Counted from the first letter of the stretch, positions 1 to 6,786 are shown. The stretch is DNA of 6,998 bases from an uncultured Eubacterium sp. (GCA_947653505.1 CANTHI010000198.1:1-6998), one strand, 5' to 3'. The notes: generated from the letters alone by a model not told the origin. Numbers and translations are program-made.

Positions 1-28
1 GCACGACGGATTTGATATAATATTCCAT
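1..28 (-). CDS. possible start of a further minus-strand gene, truncated by the window edge
   Basis: Only nine codons are visible, reading MEYYIKSVV, so the product cannot be named. The start is supported by a GAGG ribosome site (complement of 37-40) eight bases before the ATG. It lies 72 bases downstream of the nanK stop on the same strand, so it could be the next gene of the sialic acid operon or a separate unit. A longer alternative start exists at the ATG complementary to 46-48 in another frame (MKLRLILW), which has no obvious ribosome site. The call rests on start context alone. Confidence 0.35.
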
Positions 29-73
29 AAGATCAACCTCAGTTTCATGTTCTGTTTATTCAGGAAGGTCCAG

Positions 74-115
74 GCGTCTGTATAAAAGACGCATCCGGAA
101 TCAGGGATCCGGATG
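74..115 (-). terminator. tandem hairpins after nanK, possible weak terminator
   Basis: Two adjacent inverted repeats lie at the 3' end of nanK. CATCCGGA (92-99) pairs with TCCGGATG (108-115) across an 8-base loop and overlaps the stop codon. GCGTCT (74-79) pairs with AGACGC (87-92) across a 7-base loop. Read on the minus strand, the first stem is followed by CGTCTTTTA, a short and interrupted T-run. That makes it at best a weak intrinsic terminator. It may instead protect the 3' end or reduce read-through into whatever starts at position 28. Confidence 0.3.
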
Positions 116-1003
116 ACAGCTTTGAAAGTGATAAAATGCACCGAGCATACCGGCGTCATTTCTGTGCTTTGCAAAAGTAATGGTGACATTCGCAGCAATG
201 CTTTTGATTAAATACGACTCCACGGCCCTCTGGATCCGGTCCCTGAGATAATCTTCCTGTGCCATAATGCCTCCGCCGAGTACTACCGTCTGGGGATTGA
301 GCACGTAGCACAGGTTGGCGATGCCAAGACCGAGTACGTCTGTCATTTCATCAATGGCCTGCACGCAGACAGAATTTCCAAGCTGGGCTTCGCTAAAGAT
401 CCGTACGCCGTTCCAGTCTTCTTCCGGTTCCTGCCTGCGTCTGGCGGTGCGTCTGACCAGGCTGCTGGCAGAGCCCAGTGTCTGAAAATCACTGTCTTTC
501 ATATGCATATATCCGACCTCGCAGGCGCTGTAAGAGACACCATGATAGACATGGCCGCCCGTGACGAGACATCCGCCGATTCCGGTACCGATCGTCAGCA
601 TCAGCATCGGATCGCTTTCCTTTCCGGCGCCGGTCAGATATTCCGCCAGTCCCGCGCAGTTGACATCATTTTCCACTTCACAGGGGAGGGAAAACTGCTG
701 CTGCATCGCGTCTTTGAGACAGATACCCGTATAGCGGGGGATCATAGGGGCCGCATGCCGGATCAGCCCCTTTTTCGTGTCTACAATTCCGGCAGTAGAG
801 ATGCAGATTCCGGCAATCTCCTGATTCTGCTCCTGATACAGCCGCTCTGTGATCGTGATGGCTTTTTTCAAAATCCACGGACCACCGCGTTCTGCTTCAG
901 TAGGCGTTTCCCCGCGGCTGATGATCATGCCGTCGGCGCTGATCAGACCGTATTTGATGGCGGTTCCTCCAATATCTATACTAACATATTTTTTCATTTT
1001 CAT
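101..1003 (-). CDS. nanK: ROK-family sugar kinase, probable N-acetylmannosamine kinase
   Basis: The product is expected to phosphorylate ManNAc, released by the lyase, to ManNAc-6-phosphate in the cytoplasm using ATP. The 300-residue protein has the normal ROK length. It shows the N-terminal phosphate-binding motif DIGGT (residues 10-14), the sugar-binding and catalytic ENDVN (111-115, with D113 as the presumed base), GTGIGG (139-144) and a second nucleotide-site glycine run VLGGG (241-245). The canonical ExGH zinc/sugar motif reads E162-V-G-Y165, and no CxCGxxGC cluster follows, so this is a zinc-motif-free ROK. The substrate is inferred from the operon, because ROK sequence alone does not separate ManNAc from glucose or allose kinases. 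The gene starts 15 bases after the yhcH-like stop with only a poor ribosome site, which suggests translational coupling. ATG codons at residues 1 and 3 are both possible starts. Confidence 0.85.
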   Translation of the reverse strand: MKMKKYVSIDIGGTAIKYGLISADGMIISRGETPTEAERGGPWILKKAITITERLYQEQNQEIAGICISTAGIVDTKKGLIRHAAPMIPRYTGICLKDAMQQQFSLPCEVENDVNCAGLAEYLTGAGKESDPMLMLTIGTGIGGCLVTGGHVYHGVSYSACEVGYMHMKDSDFQTLGSASSLVRRTARRRQEPEEDWNGVRIFSEAQLGNSVCVQAIDEMTDVLGLGIANLCYVLNPQTVVLGGGIMAQEDYLRDRIQRAVESYLIKSIAANVTITFAKHRNDAGMLGAFYHFQSCHPDP

Positions 1004-1018
1004 ACCCGTTCATATCTT

Positions 1019-1513
1019 TTAGATACCGCTTTCTTCATAGTTTTTTGGATCATGATCCGGATGCAGACAGCGAATTTTGAAAATCGCTTTTTTGATCGTT
1101 TCCGGCTGGCCCACCTTTATGGCAGTCCGGTGTCCGTCGCCTGGATAGCAGATTAAAAAATCGTCCTTCCGCAGGATCACAGAACTGTTTTTTTCTCCCT
1201 CCAGAGGCAGAAAATCGTCTTTTTCCTCATAAGACTTCTGCTTCAGATTATCGATAAAATTCAGGTCAATCTGTTCGGTGCCGCGCAGCATCAGATGCAG
1301 ATCCAGATACTGTCTGTGAGCTTCCCAGAAACGCAGATCCTCTGTTGTGGTCGTATATTCTGTAATATTCACAAACAGCCGTTTTCCGTCTATTTCGTGA
1401 CAGCCGTTTTCAAAGTCTGCCAGAGGATGCGCTTTTGCGTATGCAAAGCATTCCGCGATGTCTTTTTCCAGAAACGGATATTCGTCCAGACGTTTCATAG
1501 TTCCAAAAATCAT
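1019..1513 (-). CDS. yhcH: YhcH/YjgK/YiaL family cupin (NanQ-like sialic acid anomerase)
   Basis: This is a 164-residue member of the YhcH/YjgK/YiaL (DUF386) family, small cupin-type metal-binding proteins. In E. coli the member in the sialic acid operon (YhcH, renamed NanQ) has been reported to accelerate conversion of alpha-Neu5Ac, the form released and imported, to other anomers before the lyase acts. That role is inferred here from family and operon position. Visible family features are the block FWEAHRQYLDLHLMLRG (62-78) with E64, H66, D71 and H73, YPGDGHRTAI (123-132) with H128, and the basic strand KKAIFKIR (141-148). These Glu/His residues are the likely metal ligands. GGGAGGG lies five bases before the ATG and supports the first Met over Met6. 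It sits between the transporter and kinase genes, 48 bases after the former. Confidence 0.87.
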   Translation of the reverse strand: MIFGTMKRLDEYPFLEKDIAECFAYAKAHPLADFENGCHEIDGKRLFVNITEYTTTTEDLRFWEAHRQYLDLHLMLRGTEQIDLNFIDNLKQKSYEEKDDFLPLEGEKNSSVILRKDDFLICYPGDGHRTAIKVGQPETIKKAIFKIRCLHPDHDPKNYEESGI

Positions 1514-1561
1514 AAAAACCCTCCCTGTGCATTGAAAAATGATACTGGTTTACCGTTACGG

Positions 1562-3064
1562 TTAGTTGTAAATTGTCGTACTGTCTGCCGGAGAGGACAG
1601 ATCACCGGTCAGTTTCCGGTTGATCAGACTGGCCGGAATGCCGACAAGCAGGGAAACGACAATCGAGATAATGGAGTAGGACCAGATAGATACCGAACCA
1701 GCCGGAGCAAAGTACTTGATGCCGACCATCACCGCAGAAGCCGCGATAAACGCCATCGTCGCGCCAAACGCATTTGCCGTTTTTGTAAACGCGCCTAAAA
1801 TAAACGTGCCGATCAGAATACCGAGTACAAGTCCCATAAATCCGTTGAACCATTCATAGGCAGACTTGATGTCGCCATTTGCCAGTACAATCGATACAAT
1901 AATGGCAAAGATACCGACAATGAGCGATACATACTGTCCGATTTTTGTCTGTTTTTCCAGACTCAGCTCCTTTTTGCTGACTCTGGCCTGAATATCAAGT
2001 GTCCAGCTTGCGGCAACGGAGTTTAATCCGGTCGATAAGGTGGACTGGGATGCCGCGTATATGGCAGCTAAGAGAAGTCCGGTTACGCCGACAGGCAGCT
2101 CAAACGCGATATAAGAAGCAAAAATCTGATCCTGTGCCGCTGCCGGAGGAAGCTCATTTTGCTGGTAAAAAACGTACAGTCCGGTACCAATCAGGTAAAA
2201 TACAGTAGCGATAAAAATCGATAAAGCTCCATTTGTCAGCATCATTTTGTTCAGTTTTTTTGTATCCGTCGTCGTCGTAAAACGCTGTACGATATCCTGA
2301 CTGGATACGTAAGACCCCATCGTATTAAAGCCTGCCCCGACGATTAACAAAAATACGCTGTCTTTAAGCAGATTCGGGCTGAATACTGGCTGATCCGGCG
2401 CCAGAAACTTGCCGTCATTGCAAAAGGCATCGAAGATAGCGCCAAAGCCGCCGTCTGTATGCGCGACTAAGAACAGCAGGGCAATCGTAACGCCCACAAG
2501 CAGGACAGAGCCCTGGATAAAATCCGTCCATAATACGGATTTCAGCCCTCCGGTATAGGAATAAATGATTGCGATCACACCCATGATAATGATCAGCAGA
2601 TTGACATTGATTCCGGTCAGATTGGAAAGTACCATACACGGCAGATACATAATGATGGACATCCGCCCGATCTGATAAATAATAAACATGACAGCGCCAA
2701 GTACACGCAGCCCCTTGCTTTCAAACCGCAGCTCCAGATAGTGGTAGGCCGTATCAATATCCAGTTTGCTGTAGATTGGCAGGAAAAACCGGATCGTAAA
2801 CGGGATGGCAAGGAGCATTCCAAGCTGTGCAAACCACATAATCCATGTGCCGGCATAAGAGTTGCCTGCCAGGGATAAAAAAGAAATCGGGCTTAATAAC
2901 GTCGCAAAGATGGATACAGATGTCACCCACCACGGGATCGTGCCGTCTCCTTTAAAGTATTCCTTGCCTTTCATTTCCTTCTTCGCAAAGAAAAGTCCTG
3001 CAAATAATACGGCTGCCAGATAAACGATTAAAATAATAAGATCAATAGTTGTAAAACCCTGCAT
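1562..3064 (-). CDS. sodium:solute symporter (SSS family), probable sialic acid transporter
   Basis: This is a 500-residue inner-membrane transporter of the SSS family (TC 2.A.21), with about 13 hydrophobic segments spread from residue 7 to about 482 and a short polar C-terminus. The family signature is clear at 168-184 (YSYTGGLKSVLWTDFIQ). The helix AAIYAASQSTLSTGLNS (333-349) matches the sodium-site helix 8, with S341/T342 where the Na2-site Ser/Thr pair is expected. D181 together with S344/T345 resembles the second sodium site described for Proteus SiaT; this is an alignment by eye. Sialic acid as substrate is inferred from its place between nanA and the yhcH/nanK genes. Other Clostridia often use ABC or TRAP importers in such clusters. 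The start is set by AGGAGGAG six bases before the ATG, 35 bases after the nanA stop. Confidence 0.88.
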   Translation of the reverse strand: MQGFTTIDLIILIVYLAAVLFAGLFFAKKEMKGKEYFKGDGTIPWWVTSVSIFATLLSPISFLSLAGNSYAGTWIMWFAQLGMLLAIPFTIRFFLPIYSKLDIDTAYHYLELRFESKGLRVLGAVMFIIYQIGRMSIIMYLPCMVLSNLTGINVNLLIIIMGVIAIIYSYTGGLKSVLWTDFIQGSVLLVGVTIALLFLVAHTDGGFGAIFDAFCNDGKFLAPDQPVFSPNLLKDSVFLLIVGAGFNTMGSYVSSQDIVQRFTTTTDTKKLNKMMLTNGALSIFIATVFYLIGTGLYVFYQQNELPPAAAQDQIFASYIAFELPVGVTGLLLAAIYAASQSTLSTGLNSVAASWTLDIQARVSKKELSLEKQTKIGQYVSLIVGIFAIIVSIVLANGDIKSAYEWFNGFMGLVLGILIGTFILGAFTKTANAFGATMAFIAASAVMVGIKYFAPAGSVSIWSYSIISIVVSLLVGIPASLINRKLTGDLSSPADSTTIYN

Positions 3065-3099
3065 ACATGACTCCTCCTGTCTGATAGTTGCTGCGATCG

Positions 3100-4017
3100 T
3101 TACAGATAAGCTGCTTTGGCTGCCTGTATCATCGAAGCGGCCTGCGCTACAATACTCCCGTCATCTTTAGTCAGGGATGGAAGAGGCTTTCTGACACCAC
3201 CCAGCTCCAGACCTTCGTTGATTTTGAGAATGGCTTTGATGACACCGTACATATTTCCGTGTGCAGAGCACATTTTAGCGATGATTTCGTTTACCGCATA
3301 CTGGATCTCGCGGGCTTTTTCAATCTGTCCGGCTTTGAGGCAGTCATCCATTTTTAAGAACAGCTCCGGCATGGCGCCGTACGTACCGCCGATCGCCCCC
3401 TGTGCGCCGATGACCCTGCCGCTGATAAACTGTTCATCCGGACCATTAAATACGATACAGGAATCGCCGCCAGCCTGTAAAAACATCTGGATATCCTGCA
3501 CCGGCATGGAGGAGTTCTTTACCCCGATCACGCGCGGATTTTCCCGCATTTTCGCAAAAAGACCCATTGTCAGGGTAACACCGGCAAGCTGCGGGATATT
3601 GTAAATGACAAAATCAGTATCAGGCGCAGCGCTGCTGATATCGTTCCAGTATTCTGCGATCGCATATTCCGGCAGATGAAAATAAATCGGAGGGATTGCT
3701 GCGATCGCGTCTGCGTGGAGGCTCTGGGCATGTGCTGCCAGTTCCATACTGTCCGCCGTGTTGTTGCAGGCTACATGGGCGATTACAGTCAGCTTTCCTT
3801 CTGCTGCTTCCATGACGTTTTCCAGCACACATTTTTTATCTTCGACACTCTGATAAATACATTCACCAGAGGAACCATTGACGTATACCCCTTTGACCCC
3901 TTTGTCTACATAGTATTTTGTCAGCTCCCGTACCCCCTGCGGACTGATCCGGCCTTCATTGTCATAACATGCATAAAATGCAGGAATAATGCCTTTGTAC
4001 TTTTCTAAATCTCTCAT
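3100..4017 (-). CDS. nanA: N-acetylneuraminate lyase
   Basis: This class I aldolase cleaves N-acetylneuraminate to N-acetylmannosamine and pyruvate, the committed step of sialic acid breakdown. The 305-residue protein is a complete DHDPS/NAL-family TIM barrel. GSSGE (48-52) is the carboxylate-binding loop (GSTGE in E. coli NanA). Y139 in VIYNIP is the catalytic tyrosine and K167 in VIGVKNSS the Schiff-base lysine, each two residues later than Y137 and K165 of the E. coli enzyme. GAIGGTY (207-213) matches the later glycine-rich active-site loop. The neighbours nanE and nanK make lyase far more likely than dihydrodipicolinate synthase. AAGGAGA lies six bases before the ATG. It is the second gene of the operon, 33 bases after nanE and 35 before the symporter gene. 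Confidence 0.95.
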   Translation of the reverse strand: MRDLEKYKGIIPAFYACYDNEGRISPQGVRELTKYYVDKGVKGVYVNGSSGECIYQSVEDKKCVLENVMEAAEGKLTVIAHVACNNTADSMELAAHAQSLHADAIAAIPPIYFHLPEYAIAEYWNDISSAAPDTDFVIYNIPQLAGVTLTMGLFAKMRENPRVIGVKNSSMPVQDIQMFLQAGGDSCIVFNGPDEQFISGRVIGAQGAIGGTYGAMPELFLKMDDCLKAGQIEKAREIQYAVNEIIAKMCSAHGNMYGVIKAILKINEGLELGGVRKPLPSLTKDDGSIVAQAASMIQAAKAAYL

Positions 4018-4050
4018 AGTTCTTCTCCTTTTTCCGTCTGATACGTCGTT

Positions 4051-4740
4051 TTATGATTCCAGTGCTTTTGTAAATGTGCGTGTGATCACCTGCGGTCTTG
4101 TAATAATTGACCCGACAACCACGCAGAATGCCCCCAGTTCCATGACACGTTTTGCTTTTGCGGGAGTGTCAATATTCCCCTCGGCGATGACAGGATGTGA
4201 TGATTTGCTTATAATTTCTCTTAAGATCGCAAAATCATCTTCACCGATCCTCAGATTCTGACTCTGCGGCGTATAGCCGACCATCGTCGTTCCGATAAAG
4301 TCAAAGCCGAGACTGTCTGCATACAGCGCTTCTTCTACCGTAGAGCAGTCCGCCATCCACAGCTGGTCCGGATAGGATTCCTTTAGACGGTAGAAAAACT
4401 CGTGCAGCTTTAACCCCTGCGGCCGCAGCCTTCCGGTCGCATCCACAGCGATAATTTCCGGCCGTACTTCCATCAGCTCCTCAACTTCTTTAAAAGTCGG
4501 CGTGATATAGACGTCGCTGTCTGCATAATCCCGCTTTACGATGCCGATGACCGGAAGATCAACCTGTGACTGGATCTCACGGATATCCTCTTTTGTGTTG
4601 GCGCGGATACCTCCAGCGCCGCCTTCCTTTGCCGCCAGTGCCATACGGCCCATAATAAAGGAAGAATGAAGCGGCTCGTCGGGCAGTGCCTGACAGGATA
4701 CGATCAGCTTTCCTTTCATCTGCATGACTTTCTGATTCAT
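4051..4740 (-). CDS. nanE: N-acetylmannosamine-6-phosphate 2-epimerase
   Basis: The enzyme interconverts ManNAc-6-P and GlcNAc-6-P, joining sialic acid catabolism to amino sugar metabolism. Numbered from the ATG at 4738-4740, the protein has 229 residues, the usual length of NanE. Family motifs occur in order: [11 protein letters not shown] (15-25), GGAGGIRAN (40-48), VIGIVKRDY (64-72, with the presumed catalytic K69), ITPT (79-82), IAVDAT (97-102), MADCST (129-134), GTTMVGYT (150-157), VIAEG (184-188, with the presumed acid/base E187) and the phosphate-binding [10 protein letters not shown] (207-216). An in-frame GTG three codons upstream would give 232 residues, but it overlaps the AGGAGG ribosome site, which sits eight bases before the ATG. 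The ATG is therefore preferred. It is the first gene of the operon, directly behind the promoter at 4769-4796. Confidence 0.95.
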   Translation of the reverse strand: MNQKVMQMKGKLIVSCQALPDEPLHSSFIMGRMALAAKEGGAGGIRANTKEDIREIQSQVDLPVIGIVKRDYADSDVYITPTFKEVEELMEVRPEIIAVDATGRLRPQGLKLHEFFYRLKESYPDQLWMADCSTVEEALYADSLGFDFIGTTMVGYTPQSQNLRIGEDDFAILREIISKSSHPVIAEGNIDTPAKAKRVMELGAFCVVVGSIITRPQVITRTFTKALES

Positions 4741-4748
4741 TGCAATCA

Positions 4749-4754
4749 CCTCCT
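4749..4754 (-). promoter_or_regulatory. ribosome binding site of nanE
   Basis: The minus strand reads AAGGAGG here, a perfect Shine-Dalgarno core eight bases before the ATG at 4738-4740. It overlaps the alternative GTG at 4747-4749 and so rules that codon out as the start. Confidence 0.85.
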
Positions 4755-4768
4755 TGCGTTATGCTTAC

Positions 4769-4796
4769 AGTATAGCGGTTGTGCGCGGAAATTCAA
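4769..4796 (-). promoter_or_regulatory. sigma-A type promoter of the nan operon
   Basis: On the minus strand TTGAAT (complement of 4791-4796) and TATACT (complement of 4769-4774) are separated by 16 bases. They match the -35 and -10 consensus at four and five of six positions. Initiation would fall near 4762, giving a leader of about 22 bases that carries the AGGAGG site. It is the only good promoter seen upstream of nanE, and no terminator-like structure interrupts the operon behind it. Confidence 0.7.
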
Positions 4797-4873
4797 GCGG
4801 TTTGGAGGGTTCTGAAAGTACTTGTGACTGTTTTTTCATGAGCCGGACAGTTTGCCAAAAATTCAGACTGGTT

Positions 4874-4893
4874 TTTGGTACAATTGCACAAAA
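4874..4893. promoter_or_regulatory. candidate operator palindrome in the nan/nagB divergent region
   Basis: This is an imperfect 20-bp palindrome centred on CAATTG (4881-4886). Eight of ten half-site positions match, in the form TTTgGTaCAATTG with its mirrored arm. It overlaps a second inverted repeat, CCAAAAA (4855-4861) with TTTTTGG (4872-4878). It lies about 80 bases upstream of the nan -35 and 28 upstream of the nagB -35, so a repressor or activator bound here could reach both promoters. The cognate regulator is not in the window and no known consensus was recognised. Confidence 0.35.
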
Positions 4894-4921
4894 CTTTTGA
4901 AGGTTCTTTCGAAAAAATTGA

Positions 4922-4949
4922 TTGAAAATTCTGCTGAAATGTGTATACT
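4922..4949 (+). promoter_or_regulatory. sigma-A type promoter of nagB
   Basis: TTGAAA (4922-4927) and TATACT (4944-4949) are separated by 16 bases, a good match to the housekeeping consensus. Initiation near 4956 would give a nagB leader of about 110 bases. A TTGATT at 4918-4923 is an alternative -35 but would need a 20-base spacer. Confidence 0.65.
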
Positions 4950-4977
4950 AGGAATATGAGACTATGCAACATTCTGA

Positions 4978-5790
<813 letters not shown>

Positions 5791-5827
5791 AATGACAGTT
5801 CCGGCTGGTTTTATACTGTTTGCAATG

Positions 5828-5850
5828 CATACCGAAAAAAATGCGGTATG
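5828..5850 (+). terminator. hairpin after nagB, weak terminator candidate
   Basis: CATACCG (5828-5834) pairs exactly with CGGTATG (5844-5850) across a 9-base A-rich loop, starting 38 bases after the nagB stop. The stem is short and only a TTTT at 5862-5865 follows, twelve bases later. It is a poor intrinsic terminator and may simply be a 3'-end hairpin. Confidence 0.3.
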
Positions 5851-5861
5851 TTCCAGACGCC

Positions 5862-5890
5862 TTTTCAAAACATTTTCATTCTGCTAAGAT
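5862..5890 (+). promoter_or_regulatory. weak promoter candidate for the structured region
   Basis: TTTTCA (5862-5867) and TAAGAT (5885-5890) have a 17-base spacer and each match consensus at four of six positions. Initiation near 5897 would fall just before the first hairpin at 5901. Matches of this quality arise by chance; the position is the main reason for listing it. Transcription could equally come from read-through of nagB. Confidence 0.2.
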
Positions 5891-5900
5891 AAATGCATGT

Positions 5901-6177
5901 GACAGCCGTATGTTACAGTTCCTTCCGGTTCTGCTCAGCCCGCTTTGTACCGGAAGGAATGGTAACACCGCTTATCTTCTGCGGCTGTTAAATAAGCACC
6001 TTTTGAGCAAATGAATTTCACACGCGTCCTCGCAATTAGTCAATGCAGCCACTACTTACTACTACGTTCTAGCCCCCATCTAAACCTGTGTAAATCATCT
6101 GATGTTCCTAAGGCGCTTATTTAACAGCCGCAAAGCGGGCCCGAAGCGTGGATAGGGCAGGCTGTCGCATTAGGAAC
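5901..6177 (+). ncRNA. candidate structured RNA or palindromic element, unrecognised family
   Basis: This stretch has no convincing gene but is full of nested complementarity. Hairpin I spans 5901-5989: 5901-5910 pairs with 5980-5989, 5911-5916 with 5962-5967, and 5919-5929 with 5949-5959, leaving a 19-base loop and a 12-base bulge. Hairpin II spans 6104-6177: 6104-6111 with 6170-6177, 6113-6115 with 6166-6168, 6124-6129 with 6160-6165, and 6139-6142 with 6155-6158. A competing central hairpin pairs 5980-5997 with 6115-6132 and continues inward. Wobble pairs such as G5901-U5989, U5909-G5981, G5918-U5960 and G6007-U6105 form only in plus-strand RNA. It was not matched to any remembered tRNA, tmRNA, RNase P, SRP, 6S, riboswitch or glmS ribozyme core. 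A MITE-like DNA element is the main alternative. Confidence 0.45.
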
Positions 6178-6212
6178 TGCAGGCAGATCATTGGATAAGC
6201 TTACAGTTCCTT
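5913..6212. repeat. 12-bp direct repeats bracketing the palindromic region
   Basis: TTACAGTTCCTT occurs at 5913-5924 and again at 6201-6212, where its last two bases lie within the stop codon of the YolD-like gene. The two copies flank nearly all of the inverted-repeat region. The left copy is also the 5' arm of hairpin I, so it may be part of the structure rather than a target duplication. The repeat is exact; its meaning is inference. Confidence 0.6.
5980..6132. repeat. 153-bp inverted-repeat unit with perfect 18-bp arms
   Basis: The arms 5980-5997 (starting TGCGGCTG) and 6115-6132 (ending CAGCCGCA) are exact reverse complements. After one mismatch the pairing continues: 5999-6002 with 6110-6113, 6005-6009 with 6103-6107, 6011-6013 with 6096-6098, 6015-6018 with 6092-6095, and 6020-6023 with 6088-6091. 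That is about 38 pairs around a roughly 64-base apical region. The size and perfect terminal arms resemble a MITE, but no convincing target-site duplication borders it directly. The inward continuation also fits an RNA stem. Confidence 0.75.
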
Positions 6213-6633
6213 ACCAGAACATATCCATAATATCACAGGCTGGAATCGTAAGGTCATCCAGCACAATCGTCCGGTTCACACGGCTGATTTTTGTTACGGT
6301 ACCCGTAACTTTCTGATAAGAACCCCCTTCTTTTTTTGCATCTTTTTGAAAACAGGTAATCGTTACGACAGGGGAAGTCCCGGCTTCGGTCAAAAGCTGC
6401 AGCTGCTGAAGCTTCTGATCCAGACTGGCACGGGCGTTTTCATCCAGACTGGCTTTTTCCGTGGTCAGACGTTCCGTTTCCATAAGAGCCTCCCGGTGGC
6501 CGGTCAGGGCGGCGAAAGGGGCGAACTGCGCGGCACGATCCTGCACAGGCATCGGCGGATGCGAGCGGGAGACGGGGCGTGGGAGATGGAGGAGGTCGTC
6601 GTATTTGTGGGCGGAGTCTGCGTGGTTTTTCAT
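6211..6633 (-). CDS. YolD-like family protein
   Basis: This 140-residue soluble protein resembles YolD-like proteins of Clostridia. The N-terminal half carries the recognisable core, YDDLLHLPRPVSRSHPPM (11-28) followed by DRAAQFAPFAALTG (32-45). A charged, probably helical stretch follows (about 47-82, ERLTTEKASLDENA and LDQKLQQLQLL). The C-terminal part, KVTGTVTKISRVNRTIVLDD (108-127), looks like a small beta unit ending in IMDMFW. Such genes commonly sit beside Y-family DNA polymerase (UmuC/DinB-like) genes, and a role in DNA damage response is suspected but unproven. No polymerase gene is visible here; the upstream neighbour on the same strand is a HAD hydrolase 153 bases away. GAAAGG lies ten bases before the ATG, a moderate ribosome site. 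The family call rests on recalled motifs. Confidence 0.7.
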   Translation of the reverse strand: MKNHADSAHKYDDLLHLPRPVSRSHPPMPVQDRAAQFAPFAALTGHREALMETERLTTEKASLDENARASLDQKLQQLQLLTEAGTSPVVTITCFQKDAKKEGGSYQKVTGTVTKISRVNRTIVLDDLTIPACDIMDMFW

Positions 6634-6786
6634 GATCAGGATACCTTTCGTGTTTTTTGCCTGGTGGAGTTTAGGGGGTATTTTATTTGCCTTCCGGACG
6701 CCGGATGAGGGAACCGGCTGATTTTATAATGGGAGGCGGCGGTCTGTCTGTATGAGATGATGGAAGAATGGTTCGAAGTATTTTTT

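Noticed and set aside
503..1156. 217-codon plus-strand frame
   Set aside because: It lies antisense across nanK and the yhcH-like gene, has no ribosome site, and its protein has the low-complexity look of an antisense translation. The minus-strand frames carry clear family motifs.
1514..1561. Near-palindrome ACCGTTACGGT between the symporter and yhcH-like genes as a terminator
   Set aside because: The arms are too short and meet at the centre, leaving no loop. No T-run follows, and the genes appear co-transcribed.
1295..1798. 167-codon plus-strand frame
   Set aside because: It is antisense to the yhcH-like gene and the symporter 3' end, rich in Cys, Phe and Arg, with no start signal or recognisable domain.
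3116..3604. 162-codon plus-strand frame
   Set aside because: It is fully antisense within nanA, whose catalytic residues are intact on the other strand.
5820..6014. 64-codon plus-strand frame after nagB
   Set aside because: It runs through the inverted repeats of the structured region, has no ribosome site and no family resemblance. The pairing explains the sequence better.
5901..6177. Known RNA genes (tRNA, tmRNA, RNase P, 6S, glmS ribozyme) as explanations for the structured region
   Set aside because: No T-loop, tag peptide frame, RNase P conserved blocks or glmS core was found by eye. A 6S-like long hairpin is superficially similar to 5980-6132, but the size and the flanking hairpins do not fit.
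6293..6309. GTTACGG/CCGTAAC hairpin with a 3-base loop
   Set aside because: It lies inside the YolD-like coding sequence and has no T-run immediately after it on either strand, so it is unlikely to be a terminator.
6346..6721. Two plus-strand frames opposite the YolD-like gene
   Set aside because: They overlap a minus-strand gene with recognisable family motifs and have no start signals of their own.
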